A DNA stretch of 64,000 nucleotides from Janthinobacterium lividum (GCF_034424625.1 NZ_CP139976.1:4712001-4776000), one strand, 5' to 3'; counted from the first letter of the stretch, positions 30,891-39,538 are shown. Numbers and translations are program-made. Notes: generated by a model not told the origin, from the letters alone.

Positions 30891-30974
30891 GGGGAGGCGC
30901 AAAAAGCAAGAGGAGGAGAAAGCCGGTATTGTAACCGACCCGCTCCTCCCCTCTTGTTGATTGCGCAGGTGGTT

Positions 30975-31093
30975 GTCGGATTACGCTGCGCTAATCCGAC
31001 CTACGTAGTGCATCAGGTAGGTTGGATTAGCGGTACGCGTAATCCAACAATCCGTTTCGCAGGTTGGATTAGCGGCTTGCCGCGTAATCCAAC
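30975..31093. repeat. Cluster of three REP-like hairpins
   Basis: Three short inverted repeats in tandem: GTCGGATTA/TAATCCGAC (30975-31000), GTTGGATTA/TAATCCAAC (31021-31048) and GTTGGATTA-GCGGC/GCCGC-TAATCCAAC (31063-31093). Each has a nine-base stem, the third extended by an inner five-base stem. The second and third share flanking AGGTTGGATT and CCAACAATC, so they are copies. They occupy the gap between the pseudouridine synthase and methyltransferase genes. Likely dispersed REP-type elements. Confidence 0.75.
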
Positions 31094-31095
31094 AA

Positions 31096-32013
31096 TCAGG
31101 CCGTGGCCTTGGCCAGCTCCTCGGCAAAGAAACGGTGCCCCATCTCTTCCAGACCCAGCGTTTGCAGCACTTCCTGCAGACGCTCCGTCGGGCGCTGGCG
31201 CGGCAAGTTCTTGTAACTGGCGATGATCAGCTCATTCTTCATCGAATGCTCCCAGCCCACCAGTTCCGTCACGCTGACCTGGTAGCCATGCGCTTCCAGC
31301 TGCAGGCAGCGCAGCACGTTGGTGATCTGGCTGCCGAACTCGCGCGTGTGCAGCGGGTGGCGCCACAGTTCCGTCAAGACACTCTTGCCCAGGCTCTTGC
31401 CCTTGTTCTTCTTCAACACGGAAGCGACTTCCGCCTGGCAACATGGCACCAGCACCATGAATTTCGCCTTTTTCTTCAAGGCGAAGTGGATGGCGTCGTC
31501 GGTGGCCGTATTGCACGCGTGCAAGGCCGTGACGATGTCGATCTGCTGCGGCAGCAAGTTCGACTCCGTCGATTCGGCCACGGACAGCGGCAAGAACGAC
31601 ATGCCTGGGAACTTGAATTTCTTGGCCAGCTCCTGCGAACGCTGCACCAGTTCTTCGCGCGTCTCGATGCCGTAGATGTGCGAACCGTCGTTGCCATTCT
31701 TGAAGAACAGGTCGTACAGGATGAAGCCCAGGTAGGACTTGCCGGCGCCGTGGTCGACCAGCGAGACGCCAGGATGATCGAGCTGCACTTCGCGCAGCAG
31801 CGGCTCGATGAATTGCGTCAGGTGATATACCTGTTTCAACTTGCGGCGGCTGTCCTGGTTCATCTTGCCGTCGCGCGTCAGGATGTGCAATTCCTGTAGC
31901 AAGGCGACCGACTGGCCATCCTTGATTTCGGGCATGTTGCTGGCGGCGGTGATGACGTCTTTCGGCGCGGCGGCTACGGTGGCGGCGGTTGCCGCGGCCT
32001 TAGCGCGCTTCAT
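31096..32013 (-). CDS. Class I SAM-dependent methyltransferase
   Basis: A 305-residue protein. The SAM-binding motif LVDHGAGKSYLGFIL and the later VTALHACNTATDDAIHFAL and VLVPCCQAEV blocks match the Methyltransf_32-type fold (DxGAGKG, LHACxxATD, PCC) seen in some RNA-modifying enzymes. An Ala/Lys-rich N-terminal stretch precedes it. ATG 32013 overlaps the iscX 3' end by 14 bases, making it the last gene of the isc operon. The substrate is unknown; RNA is a guess from fold. Confidence 0.8.
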   Translation of the reverse strand: MKRAKAAATAATVAAAPKDVITAASNMPEIKDGQSVALLQELHILTRDGKMNQDSRRKLKQVYHLTQFIEPLLREVQLDHPGVSLVDHGAGKSYLGFILYDLFFKNGNDGSHIYGIETREELVQRSQELAKKFKFPGMSFLPLSVAESTESNLLPQQIDIVTALHACNTATDDAIHFALKKKAKFMVLVPCCQAEVASVLKKNKGKSLGKSVLTELWRHPLHTREFGSQITNVLRCLQLEAHGYQVSVTELVGWEHSMKNELIIASYKNLPRQRPTERLQEVLQTLGLEEMGHRFFAEELAKATA

Positions 32014-32194
32014 CGATCCACGCCATCTGTATCGCTTCGAGCACTTTTTCGCCGCCGCGCGTGTGGTCATCGTCGAAGCCGTCCAGCTCCACCACCCAGT
32101 TGTGCAGGTCGGTGAAACGCACGGTCAGGGGATCGATGTCCGGATGCGCGTCGAACAAAGCCTCGGCGATCACGTGAATGTCGGACCATTTCAT
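32000..32194 (-). CDS. iscX: Fe-S assembly protein IscX
   Basis: A 64-residue acidic protein of the ISC system: MKWSDIHVIAEALFDAHPDID, then FTDLHNWVVELDGFDD, ending EAIQMAWIDEAR. It binds IscS and is thought to act as an iron-dependent regulator or adaptor of cluster assembly. It starts one base after the fdx stop. Length and sequence are typical. Confidence 0.96.
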   Translation of the reverse strand: MKWSDIHVIAEALFDAHPDIDPLTVRFTDLHNWVVELDGFDDDHTRGGEKVLEAIQMAWIDEAR

Positions 32195-32195
32195 G

Positions 32196-32537
32196 TTAGT
32201 GGCTGCCTTCGCTGACCTGGTTGATCGTGTATTTCGGGATTTCGACGACGAGGTCGGCCTCGGCCACGATGGATTGGCACGACAGGCGCGACACGGCTTC
32301 CAGGCCCCAGGCCTTGTCCAGCATGTCTTCTTCCAGTTCCGTCGCTTCGTTCAAGGATTCGATGCCTTCACGCACCAGCACGTGGCAGGTGGTGCAGGCA
32401 CACGATTTTTCGCAGGCGTGCTCGATGTCGATGTCGTTTTCCAGCAGGATGTCGCAGATGGACTTGCCGGCAGGTGCTTCGATGACGGCGCCGTCCGGGC
32501 AAAGCTTGGCGTGCGGCAGGATAACGATTTGTGGCAT
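32196..32537 (-). CDS. fdx: ISC system 2Fe-2S ferredoxin
   Basis: Adrenodoxin-type ferredoxin (113 residues) supplying electrons for Fe-S cluster assembly. Three cluster ligands are in HACEKSCACTTCHVLV and the fourth in RLSCQSIVAEADLVVEIP. It lies between hscA and iscX as usual. Full length. Confidence 0.96.
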   Translation of the reverse strand: MPQIVILPHAKLCPDGAVIEAPAGKSICDILLENDIDIEHACEKSCACTTCHVLVREGIESLNEATELEEDMLDKAWGLEAVSRLSCQSIVAEADLVVEIPKYTINQVSEGSH

Positions 32538-32608
32538 GGTGTCTTCTTTCAGTCTGTCATTCGGGGCGCGGCCGCGGCGAGTGCCTGCGGCGCGCTGTTC
32601 AATTTTTG

Positions 32609-34489
32609 TTAAACGACCTGGTCGAGCGATTTACCCGTCAAGGCCGTGCGCACGCTGCGGTCCATGCGGCGCGAGGCGAAATCCTCGGTGCCGTCGGCGA
32701 GCGCCTCGATCGCCAGCTTCAAGGCCTGGTGGTCGATGGCGCCGCTTTGCGATTGCACGATGGCATCGCGCACCTTGTGCATCAAGCCATCCACGGTGAC
32801 GCGTTCGGCGTCATCGAGCAAGCCGCCGTCTTCGTTCAGCGCCGACTGCGTGGCCAGCAGGATACGTTCCGCTTCCACCTGCTCTTCGCGCAGCGCGCGC
32901 GCCACCATGTCGACGTCGGCCGATGTGTACGAATCCTGCAGCATGCGGGCGATGTCGTCGTCGCCCAGGCCATACGCCGGCTTGACGCTGATCGACGCTT
33001 CCACGCCCGAGCGCAATTCGCGCGCCGAGACGGACAGCAAGCCGTCCGCATCGACCTGGTACGTGATGCGGATGCGCGCGGCGCCCGCCACCATCGGCGG
33101 AATGCCGCGCAGCTCAAAACGCGCCAGCGAACGGCAATCGCTGACCAGTTCGCGCTCGCCCTGCAGCACGTGCACGGCCAGGGCCGTCTGACCATCCTTG
33201 AATGTCGTGAATTCCTGGGCTCTGGCGCACGGGATGGTCGAATTGCGCGGGATGATCTTTTCCACCAGCCCGCCCATGGTCTCGATGCCCAGCGACAGCG
33301 GGATCACGTCCAGCAACAGCCAGTCGTCGCCGGCGGCGCGGTTGCCTGCCAGCAAGTTCGCCTGGATGGCCGCGCCCAGCGCCACCACTTTGTCCGGGTC
33401 GATATTCGCGTGCGGCGTCGTGTGGAAGAATTCGCTCACGGCGCGCTGCACGTGCGGCATGCGCGTGGCGCCGCCCACCATCACCACGCCGTCGACGTCG
33501 TCCGCATCCACGTTCGCGTCGCGCAAGGCTTTCTTGATGGCGTTCATGGTTTTCACGACCAGGTGCGAAGTCATGGCGGCGAATTCTTCTGCCGTGATAC
33601 GCAGATGGATTTCTTCGCCCGAGTTCAGCTTGGCGTCGATCGTCGTTTCCGACTTGGTCGACAGCAATTCCTTGATTTCGCGCGCCTTGACCATCAGGAT
33701 GGCCGTGTCTTCGTCGGACAGCGGCGCCAGCTTGGCATGCTCGCTGATCCAGCAGAACAGGCGGCGGTCGAAATCGTCGCCGCCCAGGGCCGAGTCGCCG
33801 CCCGTGGACAGCACTTCGAAGACGCCCTTGCTCAGTTTCAGGATCGAGATGTCGAAGGTGCCGCCGCCCAGGTCATATACGGCGTACACGCCTTCGGAAG
33901 CGTTGTCGAGGCCATACGCGATGGCGGCGGCCGTCGGCTCGCTCAGCAGGCGCAGCACGTTGATGCCGGCCAGCTGCGCCGCATCCTTGGTTGCCTGGCG
34001 CTGCGCGTCGTCAAAGTAGGCTGGCACGGTGATCACGGCGCCCACCAGGTCGTCGCCGAGCGAATCTTCCGCGCGCTGGCGCAGCGTGGCGAGGATTTGC
34101 GCCGACACTTCGACGGGGCTTTTCACGCCGGCCACGGTTTTCAGCTGCACCATGCCAGGCGTATCCTGGAAGTCGTAGGGCAGGTTTTCCGCGTAGGCGA
34201 TGTCGGCCAGGCCGCGGCCCATGAAGCGTTTCACGGAAACGATGGTGTTCTTCGGGTCGGTGGTTTGCGCAGCCAGGGCCTTGTAGCCGATGTTGGCGTG
34301 GCCGTTCGGCAGGTAGCGCACGACGGAGGGCAGCAGGGAGCGCCCGTCTTCGTCGTTGAGCACCTCGGGAATGCTGTTGCGGACGGTGGCGACCAGGGAA
34401 TTGGTGGTGCCAAGGTCGATGCCGACGGCCAGGCGGTGCTGGTGCGGCGCGGTCGACATGCCTGGTTCGGAAATTTGCAGAAGTGCCAT
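32609..34489 (-). CDS. hscA: Fe-S assembly chaperone HscA (Hsp70 family)
   Basis: Specialised Hsp70 (626 residues) that, with HscB, drives cluster transfer from IscU. The N-terminal ATPase shows [16 protein letters not shown] and [14 protein letters not shown] with [11 protein letters not shown]; the substrate-binding domain begins near [17 protein letters not shown]. The C-terminus is shorter than DnaK and lacks its acidic tail, as in HscA. Located between hscB and fdx. Confidence 0.97.
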   Translation of the reverse strand: MALLQISEPGMSTAPHQHRLAVGIDLGTTNSLVATVRNSIPEVLNDEDGRSLLPSVVRYLPNGHANIGYKALAAQTTDPKNTIVSVKRFMGRGLADIAYAENLPYDFQDTPGMVQLKTVAGVKSPVEVSAQILATLRQRAEDSLGDDLVGAVITVPAYFDDAQRQATKDAAQLAGINVLRLLSEPTAAAIAYGLDNASEGVYAVYDLGGGTFDISILKLSKGVFEVLSTGGDSALGGDDFDRRLFCWISEHAKLAPLSDEDTAILMVKAREIKELLSTKSETTIDAKLNSGEEIHLRITAEEFAAMTSHLVVKTMNAIKKALRDANVDADDVDGVVMVGGATRMPHVQRAVSEFFHTTPHANIDPDKVVALGAAIQANLLAGNRAAGDDWLLLDVIPLSLGIETMGGLVEKIIPRNSTIPCARAQEFTTFKDGQTALAVHVLQGERELVSDCRSLARFELRGIPPMVAGAARIRITYQVDADGLLSVSARELRSGVEASISVKPAYGLGDDDIARMLQDSYTSADVDMVARALREEQVEAERILLATQSALNEDGGLLDDAERVTVDGLMHKVRDAIVQSQSGAIDHQALKLAIEALADGTEDFASRRMDRSVRTALTGKSLDQVV

Positions 34490-34597
34490 TGTATTCGTGC
34501 CTCGATTAATTTTTTGCGTGATGCAGTTGATGCCTGACGCGCATTATAAGTCGCGGGCCAGACTGGCGCTTGGCACGCCGGTCAAGCGATCGCCTGG

Positions 34598-35113
34598 TCA
34601 AGCCTCGATGGCCTCATAGGCAAAACGCACTTCCTCGCCGAATTTGTCGAGGAACATCAGGGCGCGCACGCTTTGCGCGGCATTCGCGTAGTCGGCCGCG
34701 TCCAGCTGGGCCGCCACCTGGGCCAGCAATGCCTTGCGTTCGCCGCGCAGCTGGCGGTCCAGGGCATCGAGCGCATCGGCATCCTTGCCGGCGCGGGCGT
34801 CGCCCAGTTCTTCGCGCCATTCCATCTGCTGCATCAGGAAGCTGACGGGCATGGCCGTGTTCGACTCCGTCTGCAGGTCGACGCCATTGAGTTCGCACAG
34901 GTATTGCGCGCGCTTTTGCGGGCTTTTCAGGGTTTGATAGGCTTCATTGGCGCGCGTGGCCCATTGCATCGCCACGCGCTTTTCAGCGCTGCTGGCGTTG
35001 ATGAAACGGTCCGGGTGGACCTTGCCCTGCACGTCGCGGTAGGCAGAGTCGAGCGCGCTCATGTCGAGCGAGAACTGCGCCGGCAACTGGAATAATTCGA
35101 AGTGGTTTTGCAT
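34598..35113 (-). CDS. hscB: Fe-S assembly co-chaperone HscB
   Basis: J-domain protein (171 residues) that brings IscU to HscA and stimulates its ATPase. The HPD motif is present in KVHPDRFINAS, preceded by FELFQLPAQFSLD, and the C-terminal helical IscU-binding domain contains FLMQQMEWREELGDAR. It lies between iscA and hscA. Confidence 0.96.
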   Translation of the reverse strand: MQNHFELFQLPAQFSLDMSALDSAYRDVQGKVHPDRFINASSAEKRVAMQWATRANEAYQTLKSPQKRAQYLCELNGVDLQTESNTAMPVSFLMQQMEWREELGDARAGKDADALDALDRQLRGERKALLAQVAAQLDAADYANAAQSVRALMFLDKFGEEVRFAYEAIEA

Positions 35114-35179
35114 AATGGTCGGTGGTCGCTGTACCGCAATCGATGGGTACAGCGCACCGACCGGGGTCTTGCCAGCTGT

Positions 35180-35500
35180 TTAAATCCTGAAGGACTCGCC
35201 GCAGCCGCAGGCGTCTTTTTCGTTCGGATTGTGGAACTTGAAGCCTTCGTTCAAGCCTTCGCGCGCGAAATCGAGTTCCGTGCCGTCGATGTAAGGCAGG
35301 CTTTTCGGGTCGACGAAGACTTTCACGCCGTGCGATTCGAAGACGCTGTCTTCGGCCGCCACTTCATCGACATACTCAAGCTTGTAAGCCAGGCCCGAGC
35401 AGCCCGTGGTCCGCACGCCAAAGCGCAGGCCCATGCCCTTGCCGCGCCGTTCGATATAACGGTTGATGTGTTTCGCCGCTTTTTCGGTCAGTGTGATCAT
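35180..35500 (-). CDS. iscA: Iron-sulfur cluster assembly protein IscA
   Basis: A-type carrier/scaffold (106 residues) with the three conserved cysteines in [14 protein letters not shown] and CGCGESF. ATG 35500 gives the standard N-terminus [15 protein letters not shown] and has GGAG six bases upstream; a hairpin directly precedes that site. It lies between iscU and hscB. Confidence 0.96.
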   Translation of the reverse strand: MITLTEKAAKHINRYIERRGKGMGLRFGVRTTGCSGLAYKLEYVDEVAAEDSVFESHGVKVFVDPKSLPYIDGTELDFAREGLNEGFKFHNPNEKDACGCGESFRI

Positions 35501-35513
35501 GTATTTCTCCGCT

Positions 35514-35535
35514 CCTGTTCCCACATGGGAACAGG
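35514..35535 (-). promoter_or_regulatory. Intercistronic hairpin before iscA
   Basis: CCTGTTCCCA and TGGGAACAGG form a ten-base perfect inverted repeat with two central bases. On the minus-strand mRNA the stem ends about four bases before the iscA Shine-Dalgarno. It could stabilise processed 3' mRNA or influence iscA translation. Role inferred from position only. Confidence 0.5.
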
Positions 35536-35555
35536 TATCAAAATCCAACAAATTC

Positions 35556-35660
35556 TAGAGTGCCTGAAAAACGTTCAGGGCAAGGCGCATTGCCGAAGGC
35601 AGTACGACTAGTACGACAAGGCAATGCAACGCAGCCATGGGCGTTTTCTCAGGCGCTCTA
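35556..35660. repeat. 105-bp imperfect palindromic element between iscU and iscA
   Basis: Left end TAGAGTGCCTGAAAAACG and right end CGTTTTCTCAGGCGCTCTA are inverted copies with small differences; inside, GGCGCATTGCC and GGCAATGCAACGC pair, and the centre is GTACGACTAGTAC. It covers most of the iscU-iscA gap and its right end includes the iscU stop codon. The CGCCTGA-x-AAAAC end on the minus strand resembles the ends of the element at 17023-17138. Confidence 0.6.
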
Positions 35661-36044
35661 CGCTGCCGGATGGCGGGTCTGGTAGTCCAATACTGCCGCC
35701 TTGATGGCGTCTTCCGCCAGGATCGAGCAGTGGATCTTCACTGGCGGCAGGGCCAGTTCTTCGGCGATCTGCGTGTTCTTGATGGCCAGTGCCTGGTCCA
35801 GGGTCTTGCCCTTGACCCATTCGGTCACCAGCGAGCTCGACGCGATGGCCGAACCGCAGCCGTAGGTCTTGAATTTCGCGTCTTCAATCAGGCCATCGGC
35901 GCCGACCTTGATCTGCAGTTTCATCACGTCGCCGCAGGCAGGCGCGCCTACCATGCCGGTGCCGATGGTTTCATCACCCTTGTCGAAAGCGCCCACGTTG
36001 CGCGGGTTTTCGTAGTGATCGAGTACTTTGTCCGAGTAAGCCAT
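35658..36044 (-). CDS. iscU: Fe-S cluster assembly scaffold IscU
   Basis: Scaffold on which 2Fe-2S clusters are built from IscS-derived sulfur (128 residues). The three cluster cysteines are present (GAPACGD, YGCGSAIASSS, HCSILAEDAI), as is LPPVKIHC, the HscA recognition motif. The stop codon lies in the end of a palindromic repeat. Follows iscS by 55 bases. Confidence 0.97.
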   Translation of the reverse strand: MAYSDKVLDHYENPRNVGAFDKGDETIGTGMVGAPACGDVMKLQIKVGADGLIEDAKFKTYGCGSAIASSSLVTEWVKGKTLDQALAIKNTQIAEELALPPVKIHCSILAEDAIKAAVLDYQTRHPAA

Positions 36045-36099
36045 TTTGATGCTCCTTAAATATTCTTGCCGGCCCCGTCAACAGGGGCCAGGGTGTTGG

Positions 36100-37356
36100 T
36101 TAGTGGGCAGCCCATTGGATCGAATTGATATCGATGCCATCTTTAAACATGTCCCACAGCGGCGACAGGTCGCGCAGCTTGTGTACTTTCGATTTCAGCA
36201 GGTTCACGGCGAAGTCGATGTCTTCCTCGGTCGAGAAGCGGCCGATGGTGAAGCGGATCGAGCTGTGCGCCAGTTCGTCGCTGCGGCCCAGGGCGCGCAG
36301 CACGTACGATGGTTCCAGGCTGGCCGAGGTGCAGGCCGAACCGGACGACACGGCAATATCCTTGATCGCCATGATCAGCGACTCGCCTTCAACGTAGTTG
36401 AAGCTCACGTTCAGGTTGTGCGGCACGCGGTGATCCATGTCGCCGTTGATGTAGACTTCTTCGATCTCTTGCAAGCCCTTGGCCAGGCGGTCGCGCAAGG
36501 CCTTGATGCGGCCGATTTCGCTGTCCATTTCTTCCTTGGCGATGCGGAACGCTTCGCCCATGCCGACGATCTGGTGCGTCGGCAGGGTGCCCGAACGCAG
36601 GCCGCGCTCATGGCCGCCACCGTGCATTTGCGCTTCCAGGCGCACGCGCGGCTTGCGGCAGACGTACAGGGCGCCCACGCCTTTCGGGCCGTAGGTTTTA
36701 TGTGCCGTGAAGGTCATCAGGTCGACCTTGGTCTTTTGCAGGTCGATGACGACCTTGCCCGTCGCCTGTGCGGCGTCGCAATGGAAGATGATGCCTTTCG
36801 AGCGGCAGAACACGCCGATTTCGTCGATCGGCTGGATCACGCCGATTTCGTTATTCACCAGCATGACCGACACGAGGATGGTGTCCGGGCGCACGGCCGC
36901 GGCCAGCTGCTCGACGGTGATCAGGCCGTTGTCCTGCGGTTCCAGGTAGGTCGCTTCAAAGCCGATGCGTTCCAGTTCGCGCACCGTGTCCAGCACCGAT
37001 TTGTGCTCGGTCTTGACGGTGATGATGTGCTTGCCCTTGGTCTTGTAGAACTGTGCCGCGCCCTTGATGGCCAGGTTGTTGCTTTCCGTCGCGCCGGACG
37101 TCCAGATGATTTCGCGCGGATCGGCGTTCACCAGGGCCGCCACGTAGCCGCGCGCCTCTTCCACGGCTTTTTCCGCCGTCCAGCCATACATGTGGCTGCG
37201 CGATGCCGGATTGCCGAACTGCTCGCGCAGGTACGGAATCATCTTGTCGGCGACGCGTGGATCAATCGGCGTGGTGGCCGAGTAATCCATGTAGATCGGG
37301 AAATGCGGTGCGGTTTCAAAGTGCACTTGGCCTACGTTTTTTTCTGGGGCGTTCAT
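36100..37356 (-). CDS. iscS: Cysteine desulfurase IscS
   Basis: PLP enzyme (418 residues) releasing sulfur from cysteine for clusters and tRNA thiolation. The PLP lysine is in [13 protein letters not shown] and the persulfide cysteine in [13 protein letters not shown]. The N-terminus is about 14 residues longer than E. coli IscS ([20 protein letters not shown] before [12 protein letters not shown]). ATG 37356 has GCAGGAG seven bases upstream. Second gene of the isc operon. Confidence 0.97.
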   Translation of the reverse strand: MNAPEKNVGQVHFETAPHFPIYMDYSATTPIDPRVADKMIPYLREQFGNPASRSHMYGWTAEKAVEEARGYVAALVNADPREIIWTSGATESNNLAIKGAAQFYKTKGKHIITVKTEHKSVLDTVRELERIGFEATYLEPQDNGLITVEQLAAAVRPDTILVSVMLVNNEIGVIQPIDEIGVFCRSKGIIFHCDAAQATGKVVIDLQKTKVDLMTFTAHKTYGPKGVGALYVCRKPRVRLEAQMHGGGHERGLRSGTLPTHQIVGMGEAFRIAKEEMDSEIGRIKALRDRLAKGLQEIEEVYINGDMDHRVPHNLNVSFNYVEGESLIMAIKDIAVSSGSACTSASLEPSYVLRALGRSDELAHSSIRFTIGRFSTEEDIDFAVNLLKSKVHKLRDLSPLWDMFKDGIDINSIQWAAH

Positions 37357-37396
37357 CAATAACTCCTGCAATCAGCAACTGGTATTTTTGTCATTA

Positions 37397-37873
37397 TCAA
37401 CCGAGGGCGGCGTGGTTACGGTGCATCACCATCACGCTTTGTTCGGCAATCTTTTGTCTCTGCTGGTCGACCAGGTCCTGCAAGGACACAGAATCCAGAT
37501 AATCGACCATTTTTTCGTTGAGTGTGGACCACAATTCATGCGTCATGCAGCGCGCACCCGTGGCCGCATCGGCGCCGTGGCAATGTTCCTTGCCGCCGCA
37601 CTGCGTGGCGTCCAGCGGTTCGTCGACGGCGATGATGATGTCGGCCACCGTCACCTTGTCTGCACGGCGCGCCAGGCTGTAGCCGCCGCCGGGACCGCGG
37701 ATCGACTCGACGATCTCATGCCGGCGCAGCTTGCCGAACAGCTGTTCCAGGTAGGACAGGGAAATCGACTGGCGCTGGCTGATGCCGGACAAGGTGACCG
37801 GTCCCTTGCCCTGGCGCAGGGCAAGATCGATCATCGCTGTCACGGCAAAACGGCCTTTTGTAGTCAGACGCAT
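37397..37873 (-). CDS. iscR: Fe-S cluster-sensing transcriptional regulator IscR
   Basis: Rrf2-family regulator (158 residues) that represses isc when it carries a 2Fe-2S cluster. The N-terminal winged helix begins MRLTTKGRFAVTAMIDLAL. Cluster ligands are Cys92, Cys98, Cys109 and His112; the Cys98-Cys109 spacing is five residues longer than in E. coli (GADAATGAR inserted). First gene of the operon, with its own operator upstream. ATG 37873 follows AGAGG. Confidence 0.96.
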   Translation of the reverse strand: MRLTTKGRFAVTAMIDLALRQGKGPVTLSGISQRQSISLSYLEQLFGKLRRHEIVESIRGPGGGYSLARRADKVTVADIIIAVDEPLDATQCGGKEHCHGADAATGARCMTHELWSTLNEKMVDYLDSVSLQDLVDQQRQKIAEQSVMVMHRNHAALG

Positions 37874-37930
37874 ACATCCTCTGGTCAACTGGTTTAAAAT
37901 ATTGCGGTTTTTCAACTCCTCAAACCCCGA

Positions 37931-37955
37931 GTAGTTGAATGATTTAGTCAAGTAT
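37931..37955 (-). promoter_or_regulatory. IscR type-1 operator
   Basis: On the minus strand the left half is ATACTTGACT and the right half, after AAATC, is ATTCAACTAC, close to the inverted repeat expected for holo-IscR (AGTC-AAGTAT type). It overlaps the -10 element and start region of the isc promoter, as in E. coli. Autorepression is therefore likely. Confidence 0.7.
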
Positions 37956-37979
37956 AACAAATTCGGCGGGGTTTGTCAG
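37951..37979 (-). promoter_or_regulatory. Sigma70 promoter of the isc operon
   Basis: Minus strand: CTGACA (37974-37979), 17-base spacer, TATACT (37951-37956). Both hexamers are near consensus, the transcription start would be about 65-70 bases before iscR, and the -10 overlaps the IscR-type operator. Confidence 0.7.
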
Positions 37980-38089
37980 AGCGCCCCTCGATGACCACAG
38001 GGCTGGAAGGGGCATGGCCGGCCGCGCCAGGCGCGGCGGCTTCAGGAAAACAACAGTCGGGAAATCGCGGACGTGCTTGGCGTCAGCTC

Positions 38090-38641
38090 TCAGCCCCGTA
38101 AGGCGGCACGCACCTTCATCAGTTCAAACCCCAGCAGGTTCAAGCCGTCCCAGCTGGCGGGGTCCAGGATGCGCGGATTGTCCGAGGCCAGGCCCACGCC
38201 CCAGATGCGGTCGACGGGACTGGCTTCGACGATGACGCGCTCGCCCGTGCCCAGCAAGAACTTGCGCAGCGCGGCCTTTTGCGAGAACTTGGCAAAATTA
38301 CCATCGAAGACGATACCTGCACGTGCCGCTTCCCATACTTTGGCGTCAAAGTTCGCCACTTCGCGTCCCAGCTTCTTCACTTCCGACGGCCGCTCGGCCG
38401 CCACGATGCGCGCCTGGACGGCCGTGTCGCCAAACAGGGCCGCCTTTTGCGCCATCATGTAGTGCTCGGCCGTCGCATACGTCACGCCGGCCAGGCTGAA
38501 GGGTGACGGAAACCACTGGCTGAAGCAGCTTTTGTCGGCCACCTGCGGCTGCGCCGGCGTGTGGCCCCAGAAATACAGATAGTCGGGCACGCCGCCCGCC
38601 GCGATCCACGCCTTCAATTCTTCCACGTTACTGATTTGCAT
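38090..38641 (-). CDS. NADAR family protein (YbiA-like N-glycosidase)
   Basis: A 183-residue protein with the NADAR fold: FWGHTP, SCFSQWFPSPFSLAGVTYAT, AEHYMMAQKAALFGD and the late GVGLASDNPRILDPASWDG. NADAR proteins hydrolyse N-glycosidic bonds of riboflavin intermediates or ADP-ribosylated guanine. Here the gene follows a UNG-like gene by 38 bases on the same strand, a suggestive pairing. ATG 38641 gives the family-typical length. Confidence 0.85.
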   Translation of the reverse strand: MQISNVEELKAWIAAGGVPDYLYFWGHTPAQPQVADKSCFSQWFPSPFSLAGVTYATAEHYMMAQKAALFGDTAVQARIVAAERPSEVKKLGREVANFDAKVWEAARAGIVFDGNFAKFSQKAALRKFLLGTGERVIVEASPVDRIWGVGLASDNPRILDPASWDGLNLLGFELMKVRAALRG

Positions 38642-38679
38642 ATTCCCCGCACTTCCGCCGGACAGGCGATGATTCAAGC

Positions 38680-39459
38680 TCAAGCACGCAATAGTTGCAT
38701 CGGGCCAAACAAGGCCTGCATGTCACGATTGCCGATAAAGGACAGATTATACGGATGTTCCGCCGTCACCTGCGGCAAGGATGCGGCCACCGGCAGGCGT
38801 TTGATGAGCTCGGCGATCTTGCCCCACAGCACCAGTTGCGGCGTAACCGCCCCGCCCGGCTGCGCCAGCGCTTCCAGCACCACCTGCAGGAAAGGCAGCC
38901 AGCCGCGCGCATCCTGCACGGGCGGCACGTGGGAACGGAACACCAGCGCCGCGTTGAGCAGCAAGAAGCCCTGCTCCGTCATCTTGCGCTGCAAGTCGGG
39001 CAGGGTCTGGATCACGCCGCTGCCCGGCAGCTGCGCGGCGGCCGCCACGGGCGCCATGGCCACGCCGGACGTGTCGCCACCCTGCAACTGGCCATCGGCC
39101 ACCAGCAGCATCTTCATGAAGTTGCGCAGGGACGTGGCGCGGTTGACGGGCTTCGACAGGCCCGTCGCCGACCACAGGCTGCCGACGGCGCCATCCATGA
39201 AGCACACGCCCGTGGCGCTGTCGGCGCGCGGATACGGCCCCTCGCCCACCAGCACGTAGCGCACCTGTGCCAGCGGCAAGGCAAAGGCGGCAAACAGCCG
39301 GCCCTGCGTAGGCAGGAAGTCGTCGATGGCCAGCGCCGGCAGGTAGGCGGGGTCGGCCGCCATCACGGCCTGCAAGCCGCGCAGGAGGATGGGACGCCAG
39401 GAAGCGTGCGCCAGGGACAGGGCATCGGTGATGCTGGCAGGAACGATTGTTGCGGTCAT
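38680..39459 (-). CDS. UNG-like (family 1 uracil-DNA glycosylase fold) protein with altered active site
   Basis: A 259-residue protein that follows the family 1 UDG plan: YVLVGEGPYPRADSATGVCF in place of the GQDPYH motif, FLLLNAALVFRSH for LLLNTVLTV, RGWLPF, LVLWG, and HPYNLSFIGN for HPSPLS. At the motif the catalytic Asp is Gly74 and the His is Pro77, while Glu73 and His235 remain. It may be inactive, DNA-binding only, or use other chemistry. Located just upstream of the NADAR gene. No other family fits better. Confidence 0.75.
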   Translation of the reverse strand: MTATIVPASITDALSLAHASWRPILLRGLQAVMAADPAYLPALAIDDFLPTQGRLFAAFALPLAQVRYVLVGEGPYPRADSATGVCFMDGAVGSLWSATGLSKPVNRATSLRNFMKMLLVADGQLQGGDTSGVAMAPVAAAAQLPGSGVIQTLPDLQRKMTEQGFLLLNAALVFRSHVPPVQDARGWLPFLQVVLEALAQPGGAVTPQLVLWGKIAELIKRLPVAASLPQVTAEHPYNLSFIGNRDMQALFGPMQLLRA

Positions 39460-39538
39460 GGGGCGTGAAGTATTTGGGCAAACGCAAATTGTAGCCTACC
39501 GGCAAGCTGGTACTGACTGCCCAAAATCAAGCACGCAT

